Source: Micavibrio_C sp965231165 | Lineage (GTDB): Bacteria; Pseudomonadota; Alphaproteobacteria; Micavibrionales; Micavibrionaceae | Assembly: GCA_965231165.1 (NCBI GenBank) | Contig: OZ246421.1 | Span: forward strand, 1,302,001 to 1,366,000 | Reading direction: 5' to 3' | DNA length: 64,000 nt | Shown here: positions 33,742-42,777 of the stretch, one piece after another | Position numbering within the stretch: the first letter of the stretch is position 1 | Layout of the letters: the number at the start of each line of letters is the position of its first letter | Translations under genes and position numbers: made by a program | The notes under the pieces: model-generated | Seen by the model: only the letters and a program-made list of their open reading frames with translations | The model's database searches: none | Told to the model about the DNA's origin: nothing

Positions 33742-33909
33742 AAAAAAACTCCAGGGGGGATATAGAAAAAAGAACGACAAGCCAGCATAAATCTACAGGA
33801 TTAACGAAGCTTTAAAAAGCACCCCTGAAAAGACGGCGGTTCTTTTGTATGGCATCCCTGATATACTTATGCCCGCGCATTTCCTTAAACAAAGGCCGGG
33901 ACAGCTACC

Positions 33910-35277
33910 ATGAACTACGTGACCATTTTCTTCTTATCACTGATGGCCCTGTTGACGCCCTTCCCGGTGCTGGCGATGGAGGCCGCCGCGCAGGCAGACG
34001 CAAAAGGCCTGATACTGCATCCAGCGTCCATCCTTTGTCTGGTCATTTTTATAGCAGCCTATATCGCCGTCCTGCTGGAAGAAAAAACCGACATGCGCAA
34101 ATCCAAACCCGTGCTGCTGGGTGCAGGCCTGATATGGATTATCATCGCCCTGATGGTGAAAAATAGCGATGTCACCACCGATCAACTGCATGGTGCCGTA
34201 ACCCATAGCCTTGAAGAATATAGCAGCCTGATGCTGTTTTTACTGGCGGCAATGACCTATATCACCACGATGGAGGAACGCCGCATCTTTGAAACGCTGC
34301 GCGGCAAGCTGGTAAGCGCCGGCCTGAATATGCGGCAGATATTCTGGGTCACGGGCATTCTGGCGTTTTTCATCTCCCCGCTGGCAGACAACCTGACCAC
34401 GGCGTTAGTCATGGGGGCCGTGGTCATGGCCGTGGGCGGCAATGACAGCCGCTTTATCTCGCTGGCCTGTATCAATATCGTCTGCGCGGCCAACGCCGGG
34501 GGCGCGTTCAGCCCGTTCGGCGACATCACCACGCTGATGGTCTGGCAAGCGGACAAGATTCCTTTCTTCGGCTTCCTCGAACTGTTTGTTCCGTCGGTCA
34601 TCTGTTTTGTGATTCCGGCGTTTATCATGAGTTTCTTCGTATCCAAGACCTATCCTGACGCCCTCGGCCAGAGTGTGCATATGAAGGCCGGCGGCAAGAC
34701 CATTATCTTCATGGGGCTGGCCACGATTGCGCTGGCGGTTTCATTCGAGCAACTCTTGCACCTGCCTGCCTTTTTGGGGATGATAACAGGCCTGTCCGTG
34801 CTGATGATGTACACATGGTATTTGCAAAAGAAGGACCCCGACGACCAGATCGACATCATCGAGCTGGTGGCAGAATCGGAATGGGACACGCTGCTGTTCT
34901 TCTTCGGCATCATCTTCTGCGTCAGCGGGCTGGCCTTTATCGGCTATCTCGACCTGCTGTCCGGCGGCATGTACGGACAGTGGGGGGCAGGCCCGACCAA
35001 TATTGCAATCGGCTTTATCTCGGCATTAATCGACAACATCCCGGTGATGTTCGCCATACTGACAATGAACCCCGATATGGATGAATTCCAGTGGCTACTC
35101 GTAACGCTAACGGCCGGTGTCGGCGGCAGCATGCTGTCGATTGGTTCAGCGGCGGGGGTCGGGTTGATGGGCGTAGCGCATGGCCGTTACACCTTCTTTT
35201 CGCACCTGAAATGGACGCCTGTGATTATACTCGGCTATTTCGCGGGCGTGGGCGCGCATTATCTGTTAAATGGCTAG
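33910..35277 (+). CDS. nhaD: Na+/H+ antiporter NhaD-type
   Basis: Polytopic inner-membrane antiporter of the ion transporter superfamily. 455 residues with about a dozen hydrophobic segments, starting MNYVTIFFLSLMALLTPFPVLAM. Typical motifs are FISPLADNLTTALVMGAV, NAGGAFSPFGDITTLMVWQ, a second inverted-repeat half with ISALIDNIPVMFAIL, and the C-terminal GSMLSIGSAAGVGLMG. The gene is convergent with the FemAB-like gene, with the two stop codons overlapping in a shared CTAG. A second, unrelated Na+/H+ antiporter (nhaA) lies 1 kb away. Confidence 0.9.
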   Translation: MNYVTIFFLSLMALLTPFPVLAMEAAAQADAKGLILHPASILCLVIFIAAYIAVLLEEKTDMRKSKPVLLGAGLIWIIIALMVKNSDVTTDQLHGAVTHSLEEYSSLMLFLLAAMTYITTMEERRIFETLRGKLVSAGLNMRQIFWVTGILAFFISPLADNLTTALVMGAVVMAVGGNDSRFISLACINIVCAANAGGAFSPFGDITTLMVWQADKIPFFGFLELFVPSVICFVIPAFIMSFFVSKTYPDALGQSVHMKAGGKTIIFMGLATIALAVSFEQLLHLPAFLGMITGLSVLMMYTWYLQKKDPDDQIDIIELVAESEWDTLLFFFGIIFCVSGLAFIGYLDLLSGGMYGQWGAGPTNIAIGFISALIDNIPVMFAILTMNPDMDEFQWLLVTLTAGVGGSMLSIGSAAGVGLMGVAHGRYTFFSHLKWTPVIILGYFAGVGAHYLLNG

Positions 35278-36212
35278 ATATAAAGCCCGGAAAGCGTAAC
35301 GATCTCGCCGCCCATACCTTCCTTAAAGGTACGCACACCTTCGGCTACATCATTGATACCGCCAAGGTCAATATTCAGAACGCCGTCATTTTTCAAGCGA
35401 GTCATGCCCTGCCATAGCAGCAACTGGTGCGCATTGACCTTGCGTCCGGCCTCACCGCTCCAGCCGACCTGATAAGTCGCAGACGCGCCATGGCGGAAAA
35501 ACAGCACACCCGCCACAGCATCGTTCCCGACAAAGGCGCGCCCCACCAGCACTGCGCCGCGTGGCGCAAAGAAATTAGCGAGCAGCCTGATAAATTTAGG
35601 CGAAGCCGCGCGAAAATTTTTCATCGTGCGGTGCGCCTCATGATGCAGCAGCAGCCAGTCCAGCGCCACGCCCGGATTTTGTTCCCATTCGGTCCGCAAA
35701 TTTTCACGTTCGGCCTTGCTCAGAGCATTGCGCCATTTCTTTTCCAGAGCGGCGCGCAAAACATCTTCATCCCTCGCGAGATCAAGCCAGATGGTTTGAT
35801 AAGGTTTCACACGGGCAACGGCCTTGAAGGGCACCAGCATGGCCTGCGCGTGATCTAGCTCGGGGATGATCCGGCGCTTACGCCCAAAGCGGCGCGGAAA
35901 GGCCTGATCGAACGCCATCAGAAACGCTATTATATGCTCCGGTGCGCCATAACCCGGCAGCCACAAAGGCCCGCGATCAAGGATCACAGCATGGAATGCC
36001 TTCTTAAAAATTCCGGTTTCAAGAATTTGTACCAATCCGGCTTCCTGACCATCGATCTTGATCAAGCCCCATCGCGCTTTTTGATGATTAAAAACGCAGG
36101 CCGCCTGCGCATAAGGATAGGATTGCAACAGGTTTGAACGGCAGATACGGGTAAAACGCGCCTCCCACTCAGGCAAGCTCAAGACATTCCACTCAATCGC
36201 ACATTCATTCAT
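35274..36212 (-). CDS. FemAB/GNAT-like acyltransferase
   Basis: 312 residues with the layout of FemAB-related GNAT proteins: N-terminal LPEWEARFTRICRSNLLQSYPYAQA, a mid-region DRGPLWLPGY and IWLDLARDEDVLRAALEKKWRNALSKAE, then a second GNAT-like domain with AVLVGRAFVGNDAVAGVLFFRHGASATYQVGWS and a final LGGINDVAEGVRTFKEGMGG, matching the GGI...V..FK.G.G signature. Family members add amino acids to peptidoglycan precursors or modify surface lipids; acceptor unknown. Its stop overlaps the nhaD stop. Confidence 0.8.
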   Translation of the reverse strand: MNECAIEWNVLSLPEWEARFTRICRSNLLQSYPYAQAACVFNHQKARWGLIKIDGQEAGLVQILETGIFKKAFHAVILDRGPLWLPGYGAPEHIIAFLMAFDQAFPRRFGRKRRIIPELDHAQAMLVPFKAVARVKPYQTIWLDLARDEDVLRAALEKKWRNALSKAERENLRTEWEQNPGVALDWLLLHHEAHRTMKNFRAASPKFIRLLANFFAPRGAVLVGRAFVGNDAVAGVLFFRHGASATYQVGWSGEAGRKVNAHQLLLWQGMTRLKNDGVLNIDLGGINDVAEGVRTFKEGMGGEIVTLSGLYI

Positions 36213-37419
36213 GGCGGAATGATATCGGACAACGTGACAATATCAGGTAACCCACGGCCGCCGAAATGACAGATCCCAGCAAGACGCCCAGGCGCACAGA
36301 CGACTGCATCGCCACGTCCTGATAAGCAAGACCGCCGATAAACAGCGACATGGTGAAGCCGATCCCGCAAAGAATTGAAACGCCATAAAGCTGGACCCAA
36401 CTTGTTCCCGCAGGCATTGGCGACAAACCGGATTTAACCGCCAGCACCAGGACTGTAAAGATACCCAACTGTTTACCGATGAACAGCCCCAGCACAATGC
36501 CCAGCGTCACCGGATCGATAATGCTATGCCAGCCCATGCCCGCGAACGGCACCCCCGCATTGGCGAAGGCAAATACCGGCAACACGCCGAAGACGATCCA
36601 CGGGTGCAAACTGTGTTCCAGCGTCTTGAGCGGTGAATATTCAGGATCGCGCTTTGAACGGGTCGGCAGGAACAAGGCCGCCGCCACGCCCGCCAGTGTC
36701 GCATGCACACCCGACTCCAGCACGGATGCCCACAGCAATAGCGACAGCAACACATAGGGGGCCAGCGCACAAACATTACGGCGATTAAGGATGAATAACC
36801 CCGCCAGCGCCATTGCCGCGAAATAGAACGGCACCGGGTTCAGACCGTGGGAATAAAACAGGGCGATGATAATGATCGCGCCCAGATCGTCGATCACTGC
36901 AATCGCCGTCAGCAGGATTTTCAGGCTGACCGGCGCGCGGCTGCCCAGCAAGGCCAGCACACCCAGTGCAAAAGCAATATCGGTCGCCGAAGGAATGGCC
37001 CAACCGCTCAAATTACCCGGCACGTCTTTATTGACGAACCAGAATATGGCCGCCGGCACTACCATACCGCCGATCGCTGCCAAAATGGGAAGTAGCGCGC
37101 GGTCACGAGTGGAAAGCTCTCCCTCCACCAGTTCACGCTTGATTTCGAGACCGACCAGAAAGAAAAACAGCGCCATCAGTCCGTCGTTGATCCAGAGCAG
37201 GATCGATTTTTCCAGCTGCAGGTTAAATCCTGTATCAGGCGATACAAAACCAAAGCGGAACTTCATGCCGTTCAGAACATGGTCATAAAAACCAAAGAGC
37301 GGCGTATTGGCAATCACCAGCGCCAGCAGCGCCGCCATGACCAGCAACAGCCCCCCGGCCGCCTCCATGTGGAAGAAATCCTTGGTAAAACCCATCGTCC
37401 TGATGAAAAACTGGCGCAT
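36205..37419 (-). CDS. nhaA: Na+/H+ antiporter NhaA
   Basis: 404 residues with about 12 membrane segments. Characteristic motifs: MEAAGGLLLVMAALLALVIAN, NDGLMALFFFLVGLEIKRE, the ion-binding SATDIAFALGVLALLG Asp and VIDDLGAIIIIALFYS double Asp, and C-terminal VSILCGIGFTMSLFIGGLAY. The start at 37419 fits the family; the reverse frame is open much further into deoA and should not be used. Its 3' end lies 8 bases inside the FemAB-like gene start, so the two may be transcribed together. Promoter shared divergently with deoA. Confidence 0.92.
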   Translation of the reverse strand: MRQFFIRTMGFTKDFFHMEAAGGLLLVMAALLALVIANTPLFGFYDHVLNGMKFRFGFVSPDTGFNLQLEKSILLWINDGLMALFFFLVGLEIKRELVEGELSTRDRALLPILAAIGGMVVPAAIFWFVNKDVPGNLSGWAIPSATDIAFALGVLALLGSRAPVSLKILLTAIAVIDDLGAIIIIALFYSHGLNPVPFYFAAMALAGLFILNRRNVCALAPYVLLSLLLWASVLESGVHATLAGVAAALFLPTRSKRDPEYSPLKTLEHSLHPWIVFGVLPVFAFANAGVPFAGMGWHSIIDPVTLGIVLGLFIGKQLGIFTVLVLAVKSGLSPMPAGTSWVQLYGVSILCGIGFTMSLFIGGLAYQDVAMQSSVRLGVLLGSVISAAVGYLILSRCPISFRHE

Positions 37420-37498
37420 AGTATTTTCCAATAAATAATGTATGATCCGATGCCATCGATTATGGTTTTTTAAGCGCAGGCAGGCAAGGGAAACAGGG

Positions 37499-38827
37499 AT
37501 GCTGACACAGGAAATCATCAGCAGGAAGCGCAACCGTGAAACGCTGACCCGCGGCCAGATACAACAGTATGTAAAAGGCGTCGTCGACAAATCCGTTGGC
37601 GAAGGGCAAATTGCCGCCATGTGCATGGCGATTTTGCTCAATGGCCTTGAGAAACAGGAACGCGTCGATCTGACACTGGCGATGGCTGATTCCGGTACGC
37701 GCATAGACTGGCGCGTCGAAAACCTCGATGGCCCGATACTCGATAAACATTCCACGGGCGGCGTTGGTGACAAAGTCTCATTAATGCTGGCGCCCATCAT
37801 CGCTGCCTGCGGCGGCTATGTGCCCATGATTTCCGGGCGCGGCCTCGGTCATACCGGCGGTACGCTTGATAAAATGGATTCCATTCCCGGCTATGTCAGC
37901 CAGCCTGATCTTGAGCGCCTGAAAAAAGTGGTGCGCGAAGTAGGCTGCGCCGTCGTCGGTGCCACATCCGATATTGCGCCCGCTGACCGCACTATCTATG
38001 CCGTGCGCGATGTGACCGGCACGGTGGAAAGCCTTGACCTGATTGTCGCCTCTATCCTGTCGAAGAAACTGGCGGCGGGTCTCGATGGGCTAGTGCTGGA
38101 TGTAAAATTCGGCACGGGTGCGTGGTTCTCCGATTACGAGCAGACAAAAAATCTGGCACAGACATTGGTGGACGTGGCCAATGGCGCGGGTCTGCGCTGC
38201 ACGGCGCTGATGACCGACATGAATGAGATTCTAGGCCGCACCGCCGGGAACGCAATTGAAGTGCGTGAAGCCATAGAATTCCTGCGCAACGAAAATATCG
38301 ACCCGCGCCTTTACGATGTGACGATGGGATTGTGCGGGGAATTGCTGGCACTCGGCGGGATCGCGGACGATGCCGCCGCAGGCCGTGCGATGGCCGCACG
38401 TCATCTTGAAGATGGACGCGCTGCTGATTTCTTTAACCGTATGGTGAATGGATTAGGCGGACCCAGAAATATCATTGAGACATTCAATCATGATCTGCCG
38501 CTGGCACCTGAAACGCTTGAGGTCTGGCCAGAAACTCCCGGAATCGTACAAGCTGTCGACACACGCAAGATGGGGATCGCCGTCATTGAGCTGGGCGGTG
38601 GCCGCCGTCTGGTCACCGACAAGATTGATCATAGCGTGGGACTGGCCTCCGTCGCCGCCATCGGCGAGGAAGTCATACCGGGCAGCCGCCCGCTTTGCAT
38701 TATATGCGGGCGCGACCGCAATGCGATGAGGCGTGCTGAAATTCTGATTCGCGATGCCTATACATTAACAGACAGCACAGGCCGGATCGTCAAAGGCCCC
38801 ACCATCAGCGAAAGAGTAAGCACTTGA
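37499..38827 (+). CDS. deoA: Thymidine phosphorylase
   Basis: Cleaves thymidine (or a related nucleoside) with phosphate in nucleoside salvage. 442 residues: helical N-domain, LDKHSTGGVGDKVSLMLAPI phosphate-binding loop, the family signature SGRGLGHTGGTLDKMDSI, SKKLAAGLDGLVLDVKFGTGA and a C-terminal PYNP_C domain (IGEEVIPG, VKGPTISERVS). The ATG at 37499 is preceded by AAGGGAAACAGGG; the frame is open 19 residues further. The downstream transporter gene starts within its stop (TTGA overlap). A pyrimidine-nucleoside phosphorylase or AMP phosphorylase assignment is less likely. Confidence 0.88.
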   Translation: MLTQEIISRKRNRETLTRGQIQQYVKGVVDKSVGEGQIAAMCMAILLNGLEKQERVDLTLAMADSGTRIDWRVENLDGPILDKHSTGGVGDKVSLMLAPIIAACGGYVPMISGRGLGHTGGTLDKMDSIPGYVSQPDLERLKKVVREVGCAVVGATSDIAPADRTIYAVRDVTGTVESLDLIVASILSKKLAAGLDGLVLDVKFGTGAWFSDYEQTKNLAQTLVDVANGAGLRCTALMTDMNEILGRTAGNAIEVREAIEFLRNENIDPRLYDVTMGLCGELLALGGIADDAAAGRAMAARHLEDGRAADFFNRMVNGLGGPRNIIETFNHDLPLAPETLEVWPETPGIVQAVDTRKMGIAVIELGGGRRLVTDKIDHSVGLASVAAIGEEVIPGSRPLCIICGRDRNAMRRAEILIRDAYTLTDSTGRIVKGPTISERVST

Positions 38828-39768
38828 GTCACTCCCTGTTCCGTCAGAATATTAACGCCATCCTGATTGCCATGACGGGGTGGTTTTTCTTCTCTGTGAC
38901 GGATGCCTTTACCAAACTGATGACGGTGGAATATCCCCTCGTACAACTGATCGGCATGTGCAGCATTGTAGGCACACTGCTTTCGGCAGCTATTATTTAT
39001 TCCCGCTATGGCTGGCGTGGGTTTCTGACTTCGAACTGGAAATTATTTATCATCCGCGGCTTACTGGTGATTATCGTTTCCTATTTCGTAGTCAAGGCGC
39101 TGTCGATGATTACGCTCGCGGATTTTTACGGTATCGTTTTTATGACTCCGTTCTTAGTTACAATCATGTCCGTGCTGTTCCTGAAGGAAAAAATCGGCAT
39201 TCACCGCATCATCGCCCTGATTGCCGGTTTTATAGGCGTTCTGGTTCTTGCCGGGCCGCGTCTCGACAGTGTGCCGCTGGGGCTGGCCTATACCTTTATC
39301 GGTACGGTCGGCGCCAGTCTGGTCACTATCGTTATCCGCAAAATCGGGCGCGAGCCTGTATCGACCTTATTCGCGTTTGTGCCCAACGTCGCAAATGCCG
39401 CCGTTTACGGGCCGCTGATGTTGCTACCCGGCAACTTCCATGTGCCGGAGAACCCGTGGATGCTGGCTCTTCCGTGCCTGCTGGGGCTGACGGCCTTTAT
39501 CGGATTCATGTGTTTCAGCATCGGTTTTACCCGCGCCACTGAAACCGCCGTTGTCGCCCCTTTTCACTACACGCAGATGATCTGGGGCGTGTTTCTGGGG
39601 TATCTGCTGTTCAGCGACATACCCAGCATAACGACCATTATTGGCTCGCTGATCATTCTGGCTGCCGGGCTTTATATGCTGTGGCGGGAATATGTTCACC
39701 ACAAAGCTAATCATTCAGTTTCAACGACGGTAACCGTTTCAGGGACGGCAATTTTACCAGAGTCCTAG
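38824..39768 (+). CDS. EamA/DMT family transporter
   Basis: 314 residues, ten hydrophobic segments arranged as two EamA repeats (AMTGWFFFSVTDAFTKLM, RGLLVIIVSYFVVKALSMITLADFYGIVFMTPFLVTIMS, LLGLTAFIGFMCFSIGFTRATETAVVAPFHYTQMIWG). The start is a TTG at 38824 that overlaps the deoA stop, implying translational coupling; a later ATG (residue 17) is possible. The substrate is unknown; linkage to deoA hints at nucleosides or their breakdown products, but this is weak. It marks the left boundary of the phage-type cassette. Confidence 0.8.
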   Translation: MSHSLFRQNINAILIAMTGWFFFSVTDAFTKLMTVEYPLVQLIGMCSIVGTLLSAAIIYSRYGWRGFLTSNWKLFIIRGLLVIIVSYFVVKALSMITLADFYGIVFMTPFLVTIMSVLFLKEKIGIHRIIALIAGFIGVLVLAGPRLDSVPLGLAYTFIGTVGASLVTIVIRKIGREPVSTLFAFVPNVANAAVYGPLMLLPGNFHVPENPWMLALPCLLGLTAFIGFMCFSIGFTRATETAVVAPFHYTQMIWGVFLGYLLFSDIPSITTIIGSLIILAAGLYMLWREYVHHKANHSVSTTVTVSGTAILPES

Positions 39769-40267
39769 GCGCTTCGTCGGCAACGATCTTCTTGTCCTCG
39801 CTGCGCTTGTAAACATAGACGCCGAGGACAGAAAGACCGATCCCCCAGATCATGCCCAGCGATTCCATGGCTTGCAGCACCATGCTGGATTCTGAGGTGC
39901 GAAAAACGATCACATAAGCAATCGCAAACATCTGCGCCGCCCAGGTAAACGCCATCAGGTAACCGAATGTCGGACGCATGCGGCGGACATAGGCATCGTC
40001 CGATGCCACTTCTGCGCGCAGGCTTTCATTCACCTGCTGATAAGCGGCCTGTTCCGCATTCATTTTCATTTCGGCCAGTTTCTCGGCATGGCGGTTGGCT
40101 TCCGCCAGTTGTTCGGGCGTAATCCGACCCGCTGTCAGAATTTCATTGAGCTTGCCCAATGATGCCGCCGCGCCCTGCGCCGCCGGATGATCGACCTGTT
40201 TCAAAGCGCCGCCGACGATTTCCGCCAGAACGGGCAAGCCTAATTGTAAAAGCAAAGGTGCTGTCAT
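39707..40267 (-). CDS. Putative holin of the 3TM gene-transfer-release type
   Basis: 186 residues, MTAPLLLQLGLPVLAEIVGGALKQ... The N-terminal half is amphipathic and helical (PEQLAEANRHAEKLAEMKMNAEQAAYQQVNESLR). The second half has RRMRPTFGYLMAFTWAAQMFAIAYVIVF and a further hydrophobic stretch (LGMIWGIGLSVLGVYVY). An E/D-xxRRxRP motif before the membrane segments resembles holins of the 3TM type described in gene transfer agents. Its position last in the cassette, after the endolysin, suits a lysis gene. AGGA precedes the ATG at 40267. It overlaps the endolysin gene by 4 bases. Confidence 0.6.
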   Translation of the reverse strand: MTAPLLLQLGLPVLAEIVGGALKQVDHPAAQGAAASLGKLNEILTAGRITPEQLAEANRHAEKLAEMKMNAEQAAYQQVNESLRAEVASDDAYVRRMRPTFGYLMAFTWAAQMFAIAYVIVFRTSESSMVLQAMESLGMIWGIGLSVLGVYVYKRSEDKKIVADEAPRTLVKLPSLKRLPSLKLND

Positions 40268-40689
40268 GTCAGTATCCTGTAAAAAATGTGATGGCCGATA
40301 ATGGCGGTTGGTTTTTGATGACGCGACCAGAACGGATAAATGCCGCGGGCGTGATAATGGGTGGCCCCGTTCGTGGGATCGGGCAGGCAGCAACGGGCAA
40401 TATCACAGGCCTTGGCGAAAACTTTATCGCGCTTATCTACATTCAAAACCTTGCGGTAATTGGGATCGTCGCGATTCCAGCAGCTAAACTGGTAAGGTTT
40501 CTGGCAAATTTCGATGAGGGAATTACCCCACCAGAATTTCCCTCTCTCTTTTGAAATTTGCAGGCGGTTCAGAACAACGGCGGCCACGGCCTGCATGCCC
40601 ATACTGCCCTCGCCGCGGGCCTCACCCCAGATGGTGCGGGCCAGCGTATCAACCTCCAATTCACGGAAATAAAGTTCGCCTTCATTCAT
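40264..40689 (-). CDS. SleB-type cell wall hydrolase, probable endolysin
   Basis: 141 residues beginning MNEGELYFRELEVDTLARTIWGEARGEG. The WGEARGEG motif (about 21-28), QAVAAVVLNR and the WNRDDPNY, GATHYHARG segments match the cell-wall hydrolase family related to SleB. It cleaves peptidoglycan, most likely to release particles. There is no signal peptide, so it depends on the adjacent holin. It overlaps both neighbours by a few bases. Confidence 0.85.
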   Translation of the reverse strand: MNEGELYFRELEVDTLARTIWGEARGEGSMGMQAVAAVVLNRLQISKERGKFWWGNSLIEICQKPYQFSCWNRDDPNYRKVLNVDKRDKVFAKACDIARCCLPDPTNGATHYHARGIYPFWSRHQKPTAIIGHHIFYRILT

Positions 40690-41008
40690 CGTAATACACG
40701 CCTTTCAGCGCCTCCGTTTTCAAAGCGGTAGAATCAAGCTTTGCTTCAATCCGCAGAAGATGCGCCACCAGCCGCGTTTCCAGATCGCGCAAATCGGAAA
40801 CGGAGGCATAGGATTTGGCGACTTCCAGCTTGAAGGCAGATAAGGCCTCACGCAGTTGCGCGTTGCGGGATTCAACGACGTCGCGCAGATGGTCTATTTC
40901 GTCGGCGTTTTCATGACGCGTACGCCAGATCAGCCAGAACAGACCGCCCAAGGCGGGCAGATCGATCATCGTGATCCACCATGTCAGTTGAGGGGATATT
41001 TCAAACAT
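40682..41008 (-). CDS. Small membrane coiled-coil protein (108 aa)
   Basis: One N-terminal hydrophobic segment (LTWWITMIDLPALGGLFWLIW) followed by a long predicted coiled coil (about residues 32-95). This layout resembles the inner-membrane partner of phage spanins or DUF2730-like proteins, and the position between terminase and endolysin fits a lysis-related role. It overlaps the endolysin by 8 bases and the terminase by 8. No family assigned. Confidence 0.55.
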   Translation of the reverse strand: MFEISPQLTWWITMIDLPALGGLFWLIWRTRHENADEIDHLRDVVESRNAQLREALSAFKLEVAKSYASVSDLRDLETRLVAHLLRIEAKLDSTALKTEALKGVYYDE

Positions 41009-42479
41009 CGAAATCAGTCCTTGCGTTATGGGTTGTGCCGCCTTGTCTATTCCCTTGCCAATTCAGACGGCCTGCGAATATTTCCGTGCGCAAGCGCACT
41101 GGCTGCAACGCCAGCGCACCGGCAACGGCATCCAGCCCATCGTCATGTCCGCGGCTGCGTCCGGGCCGCCATTCCTGCATTTCGGTGGCAAAGGGCGTCG
41201 AAAATACAGAATCATGAGCATGCAGCATGCGCGCCGCCATCACGGTTTCGAATGATTCAAGAATGCGCAAATCCTTGGGGCGGCTGTTGCTATGTTCAAC
41301 CACCGCACACGGTACCCGCGCTCTTGCCAGTTCACGGCGTAAAATCTGCGGCAGGAACTTTCCGATGCCGTTAATTTCCAGTGTCACGGACGGGACATGA
41401 AATTCACGGGCTGCCGCCGTTACCTGAAGGGCTTGTCCAGTAGCTTCATCGCCCGCCTCTCCTGATTTCAGGTAAAGCGTACGATGCAACCAGATTTCCC
41501 CCTGTTCATCGGTGAACACGACTGCCAAAACACTGTGATCGTTACCACCGAAAGCGGGGTCCCAAAAGGCGCTGCATGACACCAGCCGCCGCCCGTTCAG
41601 CTCCAGCCGGTTAATCTCCTTTATATATACAAGTGTGCCGTTATAGCGCCGCAGCAGTGCCGGGTTCAACCGCCCTTCGGCGATATTGACGGGTTCCAGC
41701 ATCATCTGGCTGCGGAAACGGTTTAGGCCTTGGGCTTTCTTGCGTTCAATATCTTCGGGCGTGAAACGCTCCGGCCAGATGCTTTGCCCTGCATCGTTTA
41801 GTACCGGTAATTCCAAACGCTGATAACCAGAGAGGAAGGGTTGTATCTCCCCCGTTTCCGGACGCGCTTCAGCGGCATAGATCGTGTGCCAGTGATGCGG
41901 TGTGCCGACATATAAAATCGTACCGCCGGGGACGAGGATATATTCCAGCTCCCCCAGCACCTCGCGCAGATTACGGCGCTTTTCCACGGTGTCGCAGGTA
42001 TTGGGCACTTCGACATCGTCACATATAACAATATCAGCGCGGCTACCTGTGATGTTGGCATCAATGCCGCGCGCGATCATGGACGGATCACGCAACTCCA
42101 ACGGGCGGCTGATGGTAAAGCGTTCCCCCGCCCATTGATCGGGATTATCCGGTTTCAACTCGATGGTCAGCGGGTGGCGTTCGATAATCCGGCGCACATT
42201 GCGCACCATGCGCCGCGCCAGCGTTCCCTCTGCCGCCAGCACCAGAATGCGCAGGTTCGGATTGATATAAAAAAGCCATGCCGCAAACAGCCCGACAATC
42301 GTCGATTTGCCGCAAGAACGAAATGCCATCAGCAGCAGACGCGTATCACCCGCCTGCCAGCCATCCTGCAACCATTGCGCCATGCGTAAATGGACGGCGG
42401 GCGTGGCTTGCCCCTGCATACGATTCCACAGGACGAGGAATATTTTGAAATCAACTGTCTTCATCCCCTGATCTGTCAT
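41001..42479 (-). CDS. Phage terminase large subunit
   Basis: DNA-packaging motor, 492 residues. The ATPase half has the Walker A-like AFRSCGKST (about 52-60) and Walker B DIVICDDVE (about 149-157), and VGTPHHWHTIY as the coupling motif region. The nuclease half carries AFWDPAFGGNDHS with the acidic residues and a C-terminal HDDGLDAVAGAL. It is of the podovirus kind by context. It overlaps the proposed small subunit by 29 bases; a second possible start lies 15 bases downstream. Confidence 0.9.
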   Translation of the reverse strand: MTDQGMKTVDFKIFLVLWNRMQGQATPAVHLRMAQWLQDGWQAGDTRLLLMAFRSCGKSTIVGLFAAWLFYINPNLRILVLAAEGTLARRMVRNVRRIIERHPLTIELKPDNPDQWAGERFTISRPLELRDPSMIARGIDANITGSRADIVICDDVEVPNTCDTVEKRRNLREVLGELEYILVPGGTILYVGTPHHWHTIYAAEARPETGEIQPFLSGYQRLELPVLNDAGQSIWPERFTPEDIERKKAQGLNRFRSQMMLEPVNIAEGRLNPALLRRYNGTLVYIKEINRLELNGRRLVSCSAFWDPAFGGNDHSVLAVVFTDEQGEIWLHRTLYLKSGEAGDEATGQALQVTAAAREFHVPSVTLEINGIGKFLPQILRRELARARVPCAVVEHSNSRPKDLRILESFETVMAARMLHAHDSVFSTPFATEMQEWRPGRSRGHDDGLDAVAGALALQPVRLRTEIFAGRLNWQGNRQGGTTHNARTDFDV

Positions 42480-42768
42480 AACCCTTTAGTTCCTTTTCAG
42501 CTTCCTCAATGGCGGCGACCAGCACACGCTGATGATTTTGTCCGTCTATCTCGCTATCGGGCAGATCGGCCCAGCGCGCCAGCTTCAACAACAAATCAAT
42601 GTGTGAAATGGCGACCTTGCAGGCCATGTGGTGGTCTTTGAATTTTGCTTCATCCGTTGCCGCCTCCGATTGAGAGTAGTTCTGGTAGGAATTCAGTGCC
42701 GCCCGGATAGCATCGGGCAGAAATTCAGCAATCTGCTCACGGCTTAAATCTTCAATTTTTGTACTCAT
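42451..42768 (-). CDS. Possible terminase small subunit (105 aa)
   Basis: MSTKIEDLSREQIAEFLPDAIRAAL... helical, acidic, with DHHMACKVAISHIDLLLKLARWADL. The position just upstream of and overlapping the large terminase gene is typical of the small, DNA-recognising subunit. Sequence similarity to a defined family was not recognised, so the call rests on position, length and helical content. Confidence 0.45.
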   Translation of the reverse strand: MSTKIEDLSREQIAEFLPDAIRAALNSYQNYSQSEAATDEAKFKDHHMACKVAISHIDLLLKLARWADLPDSEIDGQNHQRVLVAAIEEAEKELKGYDRSGDEDS

Positions 42769-42777
42769 GAAGCGTCC

